From the NCBI GenBank assembly GCA_029550345.1, contig JAKPHK010000068.1, positions 142,244-206,243 on the forward strand: DNA of 64,000 bases. The letters are read 5' to 3'. Below the pieces are notes generated by a model, which worked only from the letters and a program-made list of their open reading frames with translations, was not told where the DNA came from and ran no database searches. The position numbers and the translations under genes are program-made. Shown piece by piece: positions 8,911-17,324 of this stretch. The DNA comes from Pseudomonadota bacterium. GTDB taxonomy: Bacteria; Pseudomonadota; Alphaproteobacteria; Sphingomonadales; Sphingomonadaceae. The number at the start of each line of letters is the position of its first letter. Position 1 is the first letter of the stretch.

Positions 8911-9396
8911 ATGGACGCTGCGCCCGAACCGCCCTGGCGCACGACCTATCTGGACATAATCAGGCAGAGCTTCAGACCCGCAGGCCGGGCAAAGCTGACC
9001 GATCTGGTCGGCTTCTGGTTGAGCGCCGCTTTTCTGCAGATGGTGGTTGGCCTGCCCTTGTTGCTGCTGCTGAGCAGTGAAACCTTTCAAAGGGCGATGG
9101 AGATCGTCTGGCTGGTCCTGCTCGTCCCGCTTCCGGCATTGATGGTCCGTCGCCTTCACGATCAGGGCCGGTCAGGAAAATGGCTGTGCCTGGCGCTGCC
9201 GGGACTGGCACTGTGGCTTGCGCAAAAGACCATCGCGCTGACCACCGGCCTCGATGCCAGAGTGCGCTTCGATACCTTCGCCTGGCCGCTGGACTGGCTT
9301 CAGACCGGCACGACACTGGCCCTGATAATCCTGATGCTGCTTCCTTCCACGCGGGGTCCAAACCGCTTCGGTCCGGACCCGCGCTGGCCGGATTAG
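8911..9396 (+). CDS. DUF805 family membrane protein
   Basis: A 161-residue polytopic membrane protein with three or four helices. The segment LPALMVRRLHDQGRSGKWL, ending GPNRFGPDPRW, is the hallmark of DUF805 proteins (R-R-L-H-D-x-G-x-S-G-W and a terminal N-x-F-G-P-DP). No function is established for the family. It begins 13 bases after amtB and may be co-transcribed. ATG 8911 is preferred over GTG 8902 for ribosome-site spacing. Confidence 0.82.
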   Translation: MDAAPEPPWRTTYLDIIRQSFRPAGRAKLTDLVGFWLSAAFLQMVVGLPLLLLLSSETFQRAMEIVWLVLLVPLPALMVRRLHDQGRSGKWLCLALPGLALWLAQKTIALTTGLDARVRFDTFAWPLDWLQTGTTLALIILMLLPSTRGPNRFGPDPRWPD

Positions 9397-9400
9397 TGCC

Positions 9401-10807
9401 TCAATCCCCGGTCAGGATCCGATCGACCAGTTGCTTCACCGTGGGGGTGAAGTTGTTCGAATAGAACGGGTCGGTCTTGAAATTGTGCGCGGCGTGGCCG
9501 GCGAACATCAGGTTCTGGTTGATGTCTTCGCCGTGGACAATCGCCTTCAGGGTCTTCTGGATGCAGAAGCTGCGCGGATCGGCCAGATAGCCGGTGGTGT
9601 AATCATCGTGGTCTTTCCATGACGAGAACCCGCAGTGTGAAAGGCAGCCCATGCAGTCTTTCTGGTCCTTCTGGATCTCGCCGCGCTCTTCCTCGGTCAC
9701 GAAGATGATCGTGTCGTCCGGGGTGCGGATGCCTTCCTTGAAGCCCTGGGCAACCCAGCCGCGGGCGCGCTCCAGATCGGCCGGGGCAACCCAGAAGTTC
9801 TTGTTGCCGACGCCCACGTCCAGCCGCGCGGTATGTTCGCCCGCTTCGACCTTGGAATAAGGGATCTGCCGCTCGCTGCGCGCTTCCAGGTTGCGCAGGA
9901 ACGGGTTACGCACCGCAGAGCTGTAAAAGCCGGTTGGCGAGAAACGGTGCAGCAGGATGTCGCCTTCGTTCAGGGTGCGCAGGTGATCCTTCCAGGCCTG
10001 CGGAATCGGGCTTTCCTGCGTCAGCAGCGGGCGGGTGCCGTACTGGAACACGATCTGGCCGAGTTCGGGATTGTCGATCCAGTTTTCCCAATCGCGCAGA
10101 TACCAGACCCCGCCGGCCATGACGATCGGCACGCTATCGGCAATGCCTTCGGCCCGCATCGTATCGCGCAGCGCCTTGACCCGGGGATAGGGGTCTTGCG
10201 GCTGCAGCGGGTCTTCGGCGTTGGACAGGCCGTTGTGCCCGCCCGCCAGCCAGGGGTCTTCATAGACCACCGCACCCATCAGATCGGCGACCTTGTGATA
10301 GGCCCGCTTCCACAGCGCGCGGAAGGCCCGGGCAGAGCTGATGATCGGCAGATAGTTGACGTTGAACCGCGCCGCGATTTCAGAAAGCTTGTAGGGCATC
10401 CCGGCACCGCAGGTCACGCCGGTTACCAGCCCCTTGGTGCGCTCCAGCACGCCTTCCAGCACCTGCTGCGCGCCGCCCATTTCCCACAGCACATTGATGT
10501 TGATCGCACCATTTCCGCCGGCGATGTCATAGGCCCGGCGAACCTGCTCCACACCGCCCTTGATACCATAGGCGACCAGTTCTTCATGACGGTCCTTACG
10601 CGCCGCGCCGTGATAGGGCTGATCGCAGATATTGCCGTTCTCGTCATAGAAATCGGCGTTAACGGCGCTGACCGTACCGATGCCGCCAGCCGCAGCCCAG
10701 GCGCCCGAGCTGGCATGGTTGGAAACGGCCACGCCCTTCCCGCCTTCGACCAGCGGCCAGACTTCACGTCCGCCATACAGAATCGGCTTCAGCCCCTTGA
10801 AACTCAT
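9401..10807 (-). CDS. Nitronate monooxygenase-family flavoprotein (large form)
   Basis: A 468-residue FMN-binding TIM-barrel protein of the nitronate monooxygenase/2-nitropropane dioxygenase group. Supporting motifs are SNHASSGAWAAAGGIGTVSA near the N terminus, TKGLVTGVTCGAGMP, DSVPIVMAGGVWYLRD and QYGTRPLLTQESPIP. The C-terminal third has a cysteine cluster (KDCMGCLSHCGFS) not found in short members. Start ATG 10807 overlaps the stop of the lipoprotein methyltransferase gene by ATGA. Last gene of the prfB-methyltransferase-NMO run. The physiological substrate is unknown. Confidence 0.83.
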   Translation of the reverse strand: MSFKGLKPILYGGREVWPLVEGGKGVAVSNHASSGAWAAAGGIGTVSAVNADFYDENGNICDQPYHGAARKDRHEELVAYGIKGGVEQVRRAYDIAGGNGAININVLWEMGGAQQVLEGVLERTKGLVTGVTCGAGMPYKLSEIAARFNVNYLPIISSARAFRALWKRAYHKVADLMGAVVYEDPWLAGGHNGLSNAEDPLQPQDPYPRVKALRDTMRAEGIADSVPIVMAGGVWYLRDWENWIDNPELGQIVFQYGTRPLLTQESPIPQAWKDHLRTLNEGDILLHRFSPTGFYSSAVRNPFLRNLEARSERQIPYSKVEAGEHTARLDVGVGNKNFWVAPADLERARGWVAQGFKEGIRTPDDTIIFVTEEERGEIQKDQKDCMGCLSHCGFSSWKDHDDYTTGYLADPRSFCIQKTLKAIVHGEDINQNLMFAGHAAHNFKTDPFYSNNFTPTVKQLVDRILTGD

Positions 10808-11535
10808 TGCGTCCCCGTCTTTCCAGTCGCCATGTTGCACGGCTTGATCGCTTGCGGCTCCGGCCGCGGCCCTACCGCCTCAAACGAGGCGTAATATCCA
10901 TTGAGTTCCGGCTTACGGACAAATTCAACCAGGCGAAAGCCCAGCGCCGCGAATTCGCAGAACAAAAGATCTGGCGGAATTCCATGCCGATCGGTCGCCC
11001 GATCAACGTCAACCACCACCACCTGCCCGCCCGGCTTCAATGCCGGGCGCAGATGCCACAGGAAGGCATAGGGCTCTGTCACCTCATGGTACATATGGAC
11101 CATGAATACGCGGTCGAAACTGGCCGCAGGCAGCCGCGGATCGGCTTCGCCGCCAAGCTTGATCGAAACGTTGTCCAGCCGTTCGCGCTCAACCCGCAGG
11201 CCCAGGCGGTTGAGCGTCGACTGGTCGATATCCTGCGCCAGGACGCGCCCCTTGGGGCCGACCCGTTCAGCCAAGCGAACGGTGTAATACCCCTCACCCG
11301 CGCCGATATCGGCAACGGTTGTCCCCGCGCCGATCCGGGCCAGGTCCATCACCACCTTTGCCTCACCCAGATTATCGCGCTGGTCTTCGTCGGAAAATTC
11401 GTTGGCCGCCACCGTCGAAACCGGACGGAACGCCTTGGGGAAATCGCGCGCGCCTTCGGGCCGGGCCGTATCAACCGCCTGGCTGTTGCATCCAGCCAGA
11501 GCCAGCAAGATCAAGGCGGCGAGGCGGCGCTTCAA
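10804..11535 (-). CDS. SAM-dependent methyltransferase-like lipoprotein
   Basis: A 243-residue protein that joins an exported lipoprotein signal ([16 protein letters not shown], lipobox LAGC) to a class I methyltransferase fold. Motif I is [20 protein letters not shown], and later strands include VLAQDID and [14 protein letters not shown]. It starts with TTG, overlapping the prfB stop by TTGA, and its own stop overlaps the next gene by ATGA. It lacks the NPPY motif of PrmC, so it is not the usual release-factor methylase. Where SAM would come from outside the cytoplasm is unclear. Confidence 0.82.
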   Translation of the reverse strand: MKRRLAALILLALAGCNSQAVDTARPEGARDFPKAFRPVSTVAANEFSDEDQRDNLGEAKVVMDLARIGAGTTVADIGAGEGYYTVRLAERVGPKGRVLAQDIDQSTLNRLGLRVERERLDNVSIKLGGEADPRLPAASFDRVFMVHMYHEVTEPYAFLWHLRPALKPGGQVVVVDVDRATDRHGIPPDLLFCEFAALGFRLVEFVRKPELNGYYASFEAVGPRPEPQAIKPCNMATGKTGTQ

Positions 11536-12659
11536 TCAACGTCCTCCACATCGACCTTTTCGCCGGTAACGCGCTGGGCCAGTGCCGCCGCCATGAACGG
11601 ATCGAGCGCACCATCCAGCACATCCGACGGCGTTGGACTGGTAACCCCGGTACGCAGGTCCTTGACCATCTGATAGGGCTGCAACACGTAGGAACGAATC
11701 TGGTGGCCCCAGCCGATCTCGGTCTTGGCCTGATATTCGCCCGATGCCGCTTCCTCGCGCTTGCGCAGTTCGGCTTCGTAAAGGCGCGCTTTCAGCATCC
11801 CCATCGCGGTGGCGCGGTTCTTGTGCTGGCTGCGGTCGTTCTGGCTGGCCACGACGATGCCCGAGGGTACGTGTGTGATCCGGACCGCGGAGTCCGTCGT
11901 ATTGACGTGCTGCCCGCCCGCGCCCGAGGCCCGATAGGTATCGATCCGTAGATCGCCTTCGTTGATCTCGATCTCGATATTGTCGTCGATCACCGGATAG
12001 ACCCAGACGGAGCTGAAGCTGGTGTGGCGGCGGGCCGAACTGTCATAGGGAGAAATCCGCACCAGCCGGTGCACACCGCTTTCGGTCTTAGCCCAGCCAT
12101 AGGCGTTCTCACCCTTGACCAGAATCGTCGCGCTCTTGATCCCGGCCTGTTCACCGGCCTGATACTCAATCGTTTCGACCTTGAACCCGCGCTTTTCAGC
12201 CCAGCGGGTATACATCCGAAACAGCATTTCGGCCCAGTCCTGGCTTTCCGTGCCGCCGGCACCGGCGTGAATTTCGACGAAAGTGTCGTTGCCGTCCGCC
12301 TCGCCCGCCAGCAAGGCCTGCACCTTGTCGGCGTCGGCGCGGGCGGACAGCGCCGCGAGGGCGGCCAGCCCTTCATCGACGGTCGCTTCATCACCTTCCA
12401 TTTCGCCCAGCTCGACGAACTCGATCGCATCGGCCATCTGGGTGGAGATGTCCTTGACGGTGTTGACGGCGCCTTCGAGCCTGCGCCGTTCACGCATCAC
12501 GGCTTCGGCCTCCTTTGGGTTATCCCAAAGTTTCGGGTCCTCGACCCGGGCGTTGAGTTCGTCCAGGCGGCGCAGAGCGCGGTCCCAGTCAAGGAACTTG
12601 CGGACCAGGGCCATCGCAGCCTCGATCCGGTCAATATGGGCCTGCCCTTCGGCACGCAT
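11532..12659 (-). CDS. prfB: Peptide chain release factor 2
   Basis: Recognises UGA and UAA in the ribosomal A site and triggers peptide release. The 375-residue protein has the catalytic GGQ in [16 protein letters not shown]. At the codon-reading position it has SPY ([15 protein letters not shown]) where E. coli has SPF. The coding sequence runs in one frame, so the programmed frameshift that controls prfB in E. coli is absent. A weak hairpin (12687-12700) lies just upstream. The two downstream genes overlap successively and are probably co-transcribed. Confidence 0.96.
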   Translation of the reverse strand: MRAEGQAHIDRIEAAMALVRKFLDWDRALRRLDELNARVEDPKLWDNPKEAEAVMRERRRLEGAVNTVKDISTQMADAIEFVELGEMEGDEATVDEGLAALAALSARADADKVQALLAGEADGNDTFVEIHAGAGGTESQDWAEMLFRMYTRWAEKRGFKVETIEYQAGEQAGIKSATILVKGENAYGWAKTESGVHRLVRISPYDSSARRHTSFSSVWVYPVIDDNIEIEINEGDLRIDTYRASGAGGQHVNTTDSAVRITHVPSGIVVASQNDRSQHKNRATAMGMLKARLYEAELRKREEAASGEYQAKTEIGWGHQIRSYVLQPYQMVKDLRTGVTSPTPSDVLDGALDPFMAAALAQRVTGEKVDVEDVD

Positions 12660-12746
12660 GATGGTTCACTCCGGCAACAATTAAGGACGCCTGTTGGCGT
12701 TCTGGCTCCGCTTAGCGGAAGGCCCCGGATTGTAAAGCGTCGAGGC

Positions 12747-13292
12747 CTAGCGGCGCAGCGCCTTTACCGCATCCAGGGTCAGTCTGACGTGGTCGCGATA
12801 ATCCATGTTCGAATGGACCAGCTTGATCCGCCGATCCTTACCGATCACGAACGAGGTCCGGCTGGCCAGCCCGGTGTCGGATCCATCAGCCTTCTTGAGC
12901 GCAACCCCATAGGCGGCAACGATCTGCGGCTTGGCGATGCCCACCGCAAACTTGTCGCGGCAGGCCTCGCGCGAGAAGCGCTGGAGCGAGGGCAGATCAT
13001 CAACCGACAGCCCGATCACCGTAGCCCCGGCAGCGGCAAATTCCGGGCTTGCCTCGGCAAAGGCATGGGCCTCGAGCGTACAGCCCTGGGTGAAGGCCTT
13101 GGGGTAGAAATAGAGCACCACCGGCCCCTTGCGCAGCGCCTTTTCCAGGTTGAAGGTGAACGCCTTTCCGGCCAGCGCGCCCTGGGTGACAAATTGCGGG
13201 GCCCGGGCGCCCTGAGGCAGTACGGCAGGGGCAGCAGCCGGGGCGACAAACGCCGCAACGGCCAGCGGCAGGGCAAGAAATCTCGTTTTCAT
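12747..13292 (-). CDS. Exported peroxiredoxin (AhpC/TSA, Bcp-like)
   Basis: Thiol peroxidase that reduces hydroperoxides. It has 181 residues: signal peptide MKTRFLALPLAVAAFVAPAA, then a thioredoxin-fold domain with LYFYPKAFTQGCTLEAHAF, where the cysteine is the peroxidatic residue. A second cysteine (REACRDKF) could be resolving. RTSFVIGKDRRIKLVH fits the family's C-terminal half. The signal peptide indicates a periplasmic enzyme, unlike classical cytoplasmic Bcp. It lies between the PBP1A and prfB genes on the same strand. Confidence 0.88.
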   Translation of the reverse strand: MKTRFLALPLAVAAFVAPAAAPAVLPQGARAPQFVTQGALAGKAFTFNLEKALRKGPVVLYFYPKAFTQGCTLEAHAFAEASPEFAAAGATVIGLSVDDLPSLQRFSREACRDKFAVGIAKPQIVAAYGVALKKADGSDTGLASRTSFVIGKDRRIKLVHSNMDYRDHVRLTLDAVKALRR

Positions 13293-13334
13293 GGCAATCA
13301 GAATGCGCTTCGCAGCGGGCCTTGTCCAGCGTGT

Positions 13335-15956
13335 CTATTGGCCCGCGACAGCCGGGTCAGCGGCGATGGTCGGCGTTGCGGCAGGCGTTTGCGCCGATTG
13401 ATCGCCTTCCGCCGCTCCGCCTTGCGCAGCCCTGCGCGTCGAACCGCGTCGGATCGAATTGAGAAGCGCATCACGCTGTTTGCTCAATTCGTCGCTACTT
13501 GGCCCGGTCCGGGCTTCGGATTCAGCCTTGAAAGCCTCCCAGATGATCGAAGATTTGGGATCGCTGCCGGGCATTCCGTCCAGCACACGTTTTCCGCTAA
13601 TCCGGTCAACCCTGACCCAGAAGATGCCCTTGGGCGCAACAAAGGGTCGTTCGCTCCAGCGTGCCCTGGTCGATTGCACGACCTGCTTGAAGATCGGCGC
13701 GGCGATGGTACCGCCCTGGGCATAGCCGCCAAGGCTGGTCGGTTTGTCATAGCCGAGATAGACCCCGCCGACGATTTCCTGATTGCCGCCGACAAACCAC
13801 ACGTTGGTCGGACCGGATGTCGTCCCGGTTTTCCCGAACAGTGGCAGGTTCAGGTCCTTGAGCGCGATTGCAGTCCCGCGTGTGACCACCCCTTCGAGCA
13901 TATGGACGACCTGGAATGCGGTGCGCGGATCCATCACTTCCTTGCCGCGCGGCGCAAGCCGCGGCATCGGTTTGCCATCCCACTGCGCCATGTTGCAGTT
14001 GTCGCACCGCCGCGTGTCGGCCCGCCAGATCACCTTGCCGTTGCGGTCCTGAATGAAATCAATCGTCGAGGACGGATATTGCACGCCGTTGTTGGCCAGC
14101 GCGGCATAGGCATTGACCATCTTGAGCACGGTCGTATCGCCCGCCCCCAGCGCAAACGAAAGATAGGGTGGATACTTGCCGATGCCGACCCGTTCAAAGG
14201 TCTTCACGACGTTATCCATCCCGCTGTCGTTGGCGATCCGCACGGTCATCAGGTTGCGCGACTGTTCAAGGCCCCAGCGCATCGTATGGGTGCCGCCACC
14301 CTGGCTGCCGCCGAAGTTGACGAAGCACTTCTGGCCGAACTTCGATCCCTGATAGACGCAGAATTTGCCGTCAACGACCTCACTTGCCGGGCTCATCCCG
14401 AAGTCGAGCCCGGTTCCATAGACAAACGGCTTGATCGTGGAGCCTGGCTGGCGCTGCGCCTGGGTTGCCCGGTTGAAGCTACCAAGGCCGGCATCGAAAC
14501 CACCCTGGATCGCCAGGACCCTTCCCGAAAAGGCCTCTTCCAGCACCATACCACCGGAAACCGCCGGAACCACCCGCAGCGCCCAGGCATTGCCCGCCGG
14601 GGCGGCCGCGATAACGTCACCCTTGCGCAAGGCATCGGGCGTGCCGATCAGCGGCGCGGTCTTGCCGTCGGAAAAGCCGATCGTCGCCTTGCTGCCACTG
14701 CGCTCGATCACCACGCCGACCCGCCAATCCTGATAGGAAATGGTCTTGCCGGTCGAGATCAGCTGGCTTTGCCACTTGTCCTCATCAAGATCGACGTGAT
14801 CGATCGGCTTGCTGAAGGCGCGTCCGCCGCCATACCGCATCAGGCCCGCGCGCAAGGAATCCTGGGCGGCCTTCTGCAGTTCAGGATCAAGCGAAGTGCG
14901 GACCCACAGCCCGCCATCATAAACGCTGTTCGGCCCGGCCTCGGCATTTTCGCCATACTGGTCGATCAGCTGCCGCCGGACTTCTTCCACGAAATAGCCG
15001 GTTGAAGGGTCGTAGGCGGCCGAACGCCGGGCGACTATCCCAAGCGGCTGGGCCTTGGCCGCCGCGGCCTCCGCCTCAGAGACGGCACCATTGCGGACCA
15101 TCTGATCCAGAATCCAGTTTCGCCGATACAGCGCCCGGTCGGCATTTTTTTCACGGCCGTAGATTTCCGGCCCCTGTGGCAGCGCCGCCAGAAACGCGCA
15201 TTCGGCCAGATTGAGGTCGCTGACGGTCTTGCCGAAATAGGCCTGGGCCGCAGCCTCAACCCCAAAGCTCTGTCGGCCCAGCGGGATCTCGTTAAGGTAG
15301 AGCTCAAGGATCTGTTCCTTGCTCAGCACGCCCTCGATACGCCGCGCCAGCACCATTTCCTTCAGCTTGCGGGTGATGGAATATTCGTTGCCGATCAGGA
15401 TGTTCTTGGCGACCTGCTGGGTAATGGTCGAACCGCCCTTGGCCCGGGTGCCGGAACCCAGCTTGGACACATAGTCAACCACAGCCCCTGCCAGACCACC
15501 AAAGTCGATCCCGCCATGCGACCAGAAAGTCCGATCCTCGGCAGAGAGATAGGCATCGATCAGCGGCTTGGGAAAATCGACATAGCGCAGCTGCACCCGC
15601 CGCTCACGCGCGAACGAATAGACGATTTCGCCGTTCACACCGCGCACCATGGTCGGCATTCGCGGCTGATAGGTCAGCAGCCGGTCTGCCGAAGGAAGGT
15701 TCCAGGTCACCGCGACATACAGCACCGCCAAAGCGGCAAAGCCAGATACCGCCATGTAGTTCAGAACGCGAAACCGCTTGCTGCTGTCCCACTTGCCCTG
15801 ATGCCACTGCCCGAAGCGGCTATCGCGCAGCCGGGATCGCAATCCGCCCAGCCGCGACCAAAGCGCACCAAATGCGCCTTTCGCACCCGAAAACAGGCCG
15901 CGCGCCTCACGCCGGATTCGCAAGTGCACCGATTCAGGTTGGTTGTCGTCAGCCAT
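13335..15956 (-). CDS. mrcA: Penicillin-binding protein 1A (bifunctional transglycosylase/transpeptidase)
   Basis: Polymerises and cross-links peptidoglycan from the inner membrane. The 873-residue protein has one N-terminal helix (about residues 65-85). The GT51 transglycosylase domain follows, with catalytic glutamate in SAEDRTFWSHGG and GGSTITQQVAKNIL. The transpeptidase has SxxK in RQPGSTIKPFVYG, SxN in EQSRNLMTV and KTG in LFGKTGTTSGPT. The C-terminal tail is low-complexity Ala/Gln-rich. It follows the amidase gene by 47 bases on the same strand, forming a cell-wall operon. Confidence 0.96.
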   Translation of the reverse strand: MADDNQPESVHLRIRREARGLFSGAKGAFGALWSRLGGLRSRLRDSRFGQWHQGKWDSSKRFRVLNYMAVSGFAALAVLYVAVTWNLPSADRLLTYQPRMPTMVRGVNGEIVYSFARERRVQLRYVDFPKPLIDAYLSAEDRTFWSHGGIDFGGLAGAVVDYVSKLGSGTRAKGGSTITQQVAKNILIGNEYSITRKLKEMVLARRIEGVLSKEQILELYLNEIPLGRQSFGVEAAAQAYFGKTVSDLNLAECAFLAALPQGPEIYGREKNADRALYRRNWILDQMVRNGAVSEAEAAAAKAQPLGIVARRSAAYDPSTGYFVEEVRRQLIDQYGENAEAGPNSVYDGGLWVRTSLDPELQKAAQDSLRAGLMRYGGGRAFSKPIDHVDLDEDKWQSQLISTGKTISYQDWRVGVVIERSGSKATIGFSDGKTAPLIGTPDALRKGDVIAAAPAGNAWALRVVPAVSGGMVLEEAFSGRVLAIQGGFDAGLGSFNRATQAQRQPGSTIKPFVYGTGLDFGMSPASEVVDGKFCVYQGSKFGQKCFVNFGGSQGGGTHTMRWGLEQSRNLMTVRIANDSGMDNVVKTFERVGIGKYPPYLSFALGAGDTTVLKMVNAYAALANNGVQYPSSTIDFIQDRNGKVIWRADTRRCDNCNMAQWDGKPMPRLAPRGKEVMDPRTAFQVVHMLEGVVTRGTAIALKDLNLPLFGKTGTTSGPTNVWFVGGNQEIVGGVYLGYDKPTSLGGYAQGGTIAAPIFKQVVQSTRARWSERPFVAPKGIFWVRVDRISGKRVLDGMPGSDPKSSIIWEAFKAESEARTGPSSDELSKQRDALLNSIRRGSTRRAAQGGAAEGDQSAQTPAATPTIAADPAVAGQ

Positions 15957-16003
15957 GGTCAGCGCGCTCTAGCATGGGGATCGTCGGCATTTCCAGCGGC
16001 TTC

Positions 16004-16885
16004 CTATACACCAGCGCCATTCGTTCGGGTCCGCGCAAAAAACGCGCGGATTGCCGTGCCCATCACCGCCGCAAAGGTCTGCCGCCCCGCCGCAGATGTG
16101 AGCCGCGCGACATCGGCAGGGTTGTTTATATAACCGCTTTCAAACAGGATCGAAGGGACATCGGGAGACTTCAGGACAGCGAAGGCGGCTGACTGCGCCG
16201 CGGTTTCCTTGAACGGCATCCTGCCCTGCCCTTCACGCAGGACCAGTCCGGCGAACAACTCCGAATCTGCCTGGGTCTTGCGCTGGGCCAGATCGACCAG
16301 CACTGCGCCGACGCTCTGGCCATATTCGCTCATCGCAATGCCGCCGATCTTGTCGGCCGCATTTTCGCGCGCCGCCATCCGCTCGGCGACCTGATTGCTG
16401 CCTTTGGCGGAAAGCGTATAGACCGTGGCACCGATCGCCCCGCTGCTCACCTCGGTGCTGTCGGCATGGATGGAAATGAACAGATCCGCCCCCAGCTGCC
16501 GCGCGATCGCCGATCGTTCCCCCAGGAACAGATACCGATCGTCCCCGCGGGTCAGCGCCACCCGAACCCCGCCCTTGCGCAGCAACTCGTCCTTCAGCGC
16601 CAGAGCGAGAGCCAGGGTCAGATCCTTTTCGCGGGTTGTGCCAGCACCGGCGCCGGGATCCTTTCCGCCATGGCCGGCATCGATCACCACCAAGGGGCGC
16701 GTGGAATCAACAGGCCCTTCAATCTTCGGCAGCGCAGCCATGGCCTCGGGCTCGGGAAGATCGACCTTTACGACATAGTCGTAACCCCGGCCCACCGTGC
16801 CAAAAGTCCGATCGGCAAGGATCATCGCGGCAAACACCGCAACGGGTGCCAGAACGATCAGAAGCAGGAGCAGGAAGCGGCGCAT
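16004..16885 (-). CDS. N-acetylmuramoyl-L-alanine amidase (Amidase_3)
   Basis: Zinc enzyme that cleaves the stem peptide from peptidoglycan, used in daughter-cell separation. The 293-residue protein has an N-terminal membrane/signal segment (LLLLLIVLAPVAVFAAMIL). Zinc ligands appear in VIDAGHGGKDPG, TTREKDLTL and FISIHADST, and the catalytic glutamate in ILFESGYINNP. No AMIN domain precedes the catalytic part, so it is shorter than AmiC. First gene of the amidase-PBP1A unit, divergent from rne. Confidence 0.94.
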   Translation of the reverse strand: MRRFLLLLLIVLAPVAVFAAMILADRTFGTVGRGYDYVVKVDLPEPEAMAALPKIEGPVDSTRPLVVIDAGHGGKDPGAGAGTTREKDLTLALALALKDELLRKGGVRVALTRGDDRYLFLGERSAIARQLGADLFISIHADSTEVSSGAIGATVYTLSAKGSNQVAERMAARENAADKIGGIAMSEYGQSVGAVLVDLAQRKTQADSELFAGLVLREGQGRMPFKETAAQSAAFAVLKSPDVPSILFESGYINNPADVARLTSAAGRQTFAAVMGTAIRAFFARTRTNGAGV

Positions 16886-17324
16886 CTATGCCGCACTTAG
16901 TCCGCGCGCCAGGCGGGCGCAATCACCTTGCCGCAGACACGAAGCGGTGCTAGGCACCCGCCAACCTTAAGCGGAAGTCTTTAAGACAATCGGCTTAATG
17001 GGGGGAGAATCCGGGGATAGTTAGCCCGGATCAATCAGGTTGATGCCGTAATGAGAAGTCTTTTGCCGTCCTGTCTGCCGCAAGCCCACGGGGCCGCGGC
17101 AGTGCTGGCGGCAGACCGGGTGCGCTCGATTTCGCCGCACCATCCCCTTGCAGCAGACACACACGTCGCCGCCGAAACGCACCACGTCTTCGGCCCGTCC
17201 ATCGTTACCGCGCGCGCATTCCGGGTGAGCCCGATCGCAAGCGGACGTTTCGTACACAGCCGCGCCACCCCGGCGATTGCCCGAACAGGGCCGATCGCCG
17301 TTTGGCGCGCACGGAGAATTCATA
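16886..17324 (+). promoter_or_regulatory. Divergent amidase/rne intergenic region with possible structured rne leader
   Basis: A 439-base stretch with no credible gene. The left part is moderately AT-rich (TTAAGCGG...TTTAAGAC around 16970-16987) and probably carries promoters for both directions. From 17074 onward it is GC-rich with strong dyads. The arm TCTGCCGC at 17074-17081 can pair with GCGGCAG at 17096-17102 or with GCGGCAGA at 17108-17115, two mutually exclusive stems. In E. coli, RNase E controls its own message through a structured 5' leader; the same is possible here but not shown. Confidence 0.45.

Noticed and set aside
11532..12659. Programmed +1 frameshift in prfB
   Set aside because: The RF2 sequence is continuous in one frame from ATG to stop with no internal UGA near codon 26.
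12024..15005. A 993-codon plus-strand frame opposite prfB, peroxiredoxin and PBP1A
   Set aside because: It spans three well-supported genes on the other strand and shows only low-complexity His/Arg/Gly-rich sequence, typical of an antisense shadow in GC-rich DNA.
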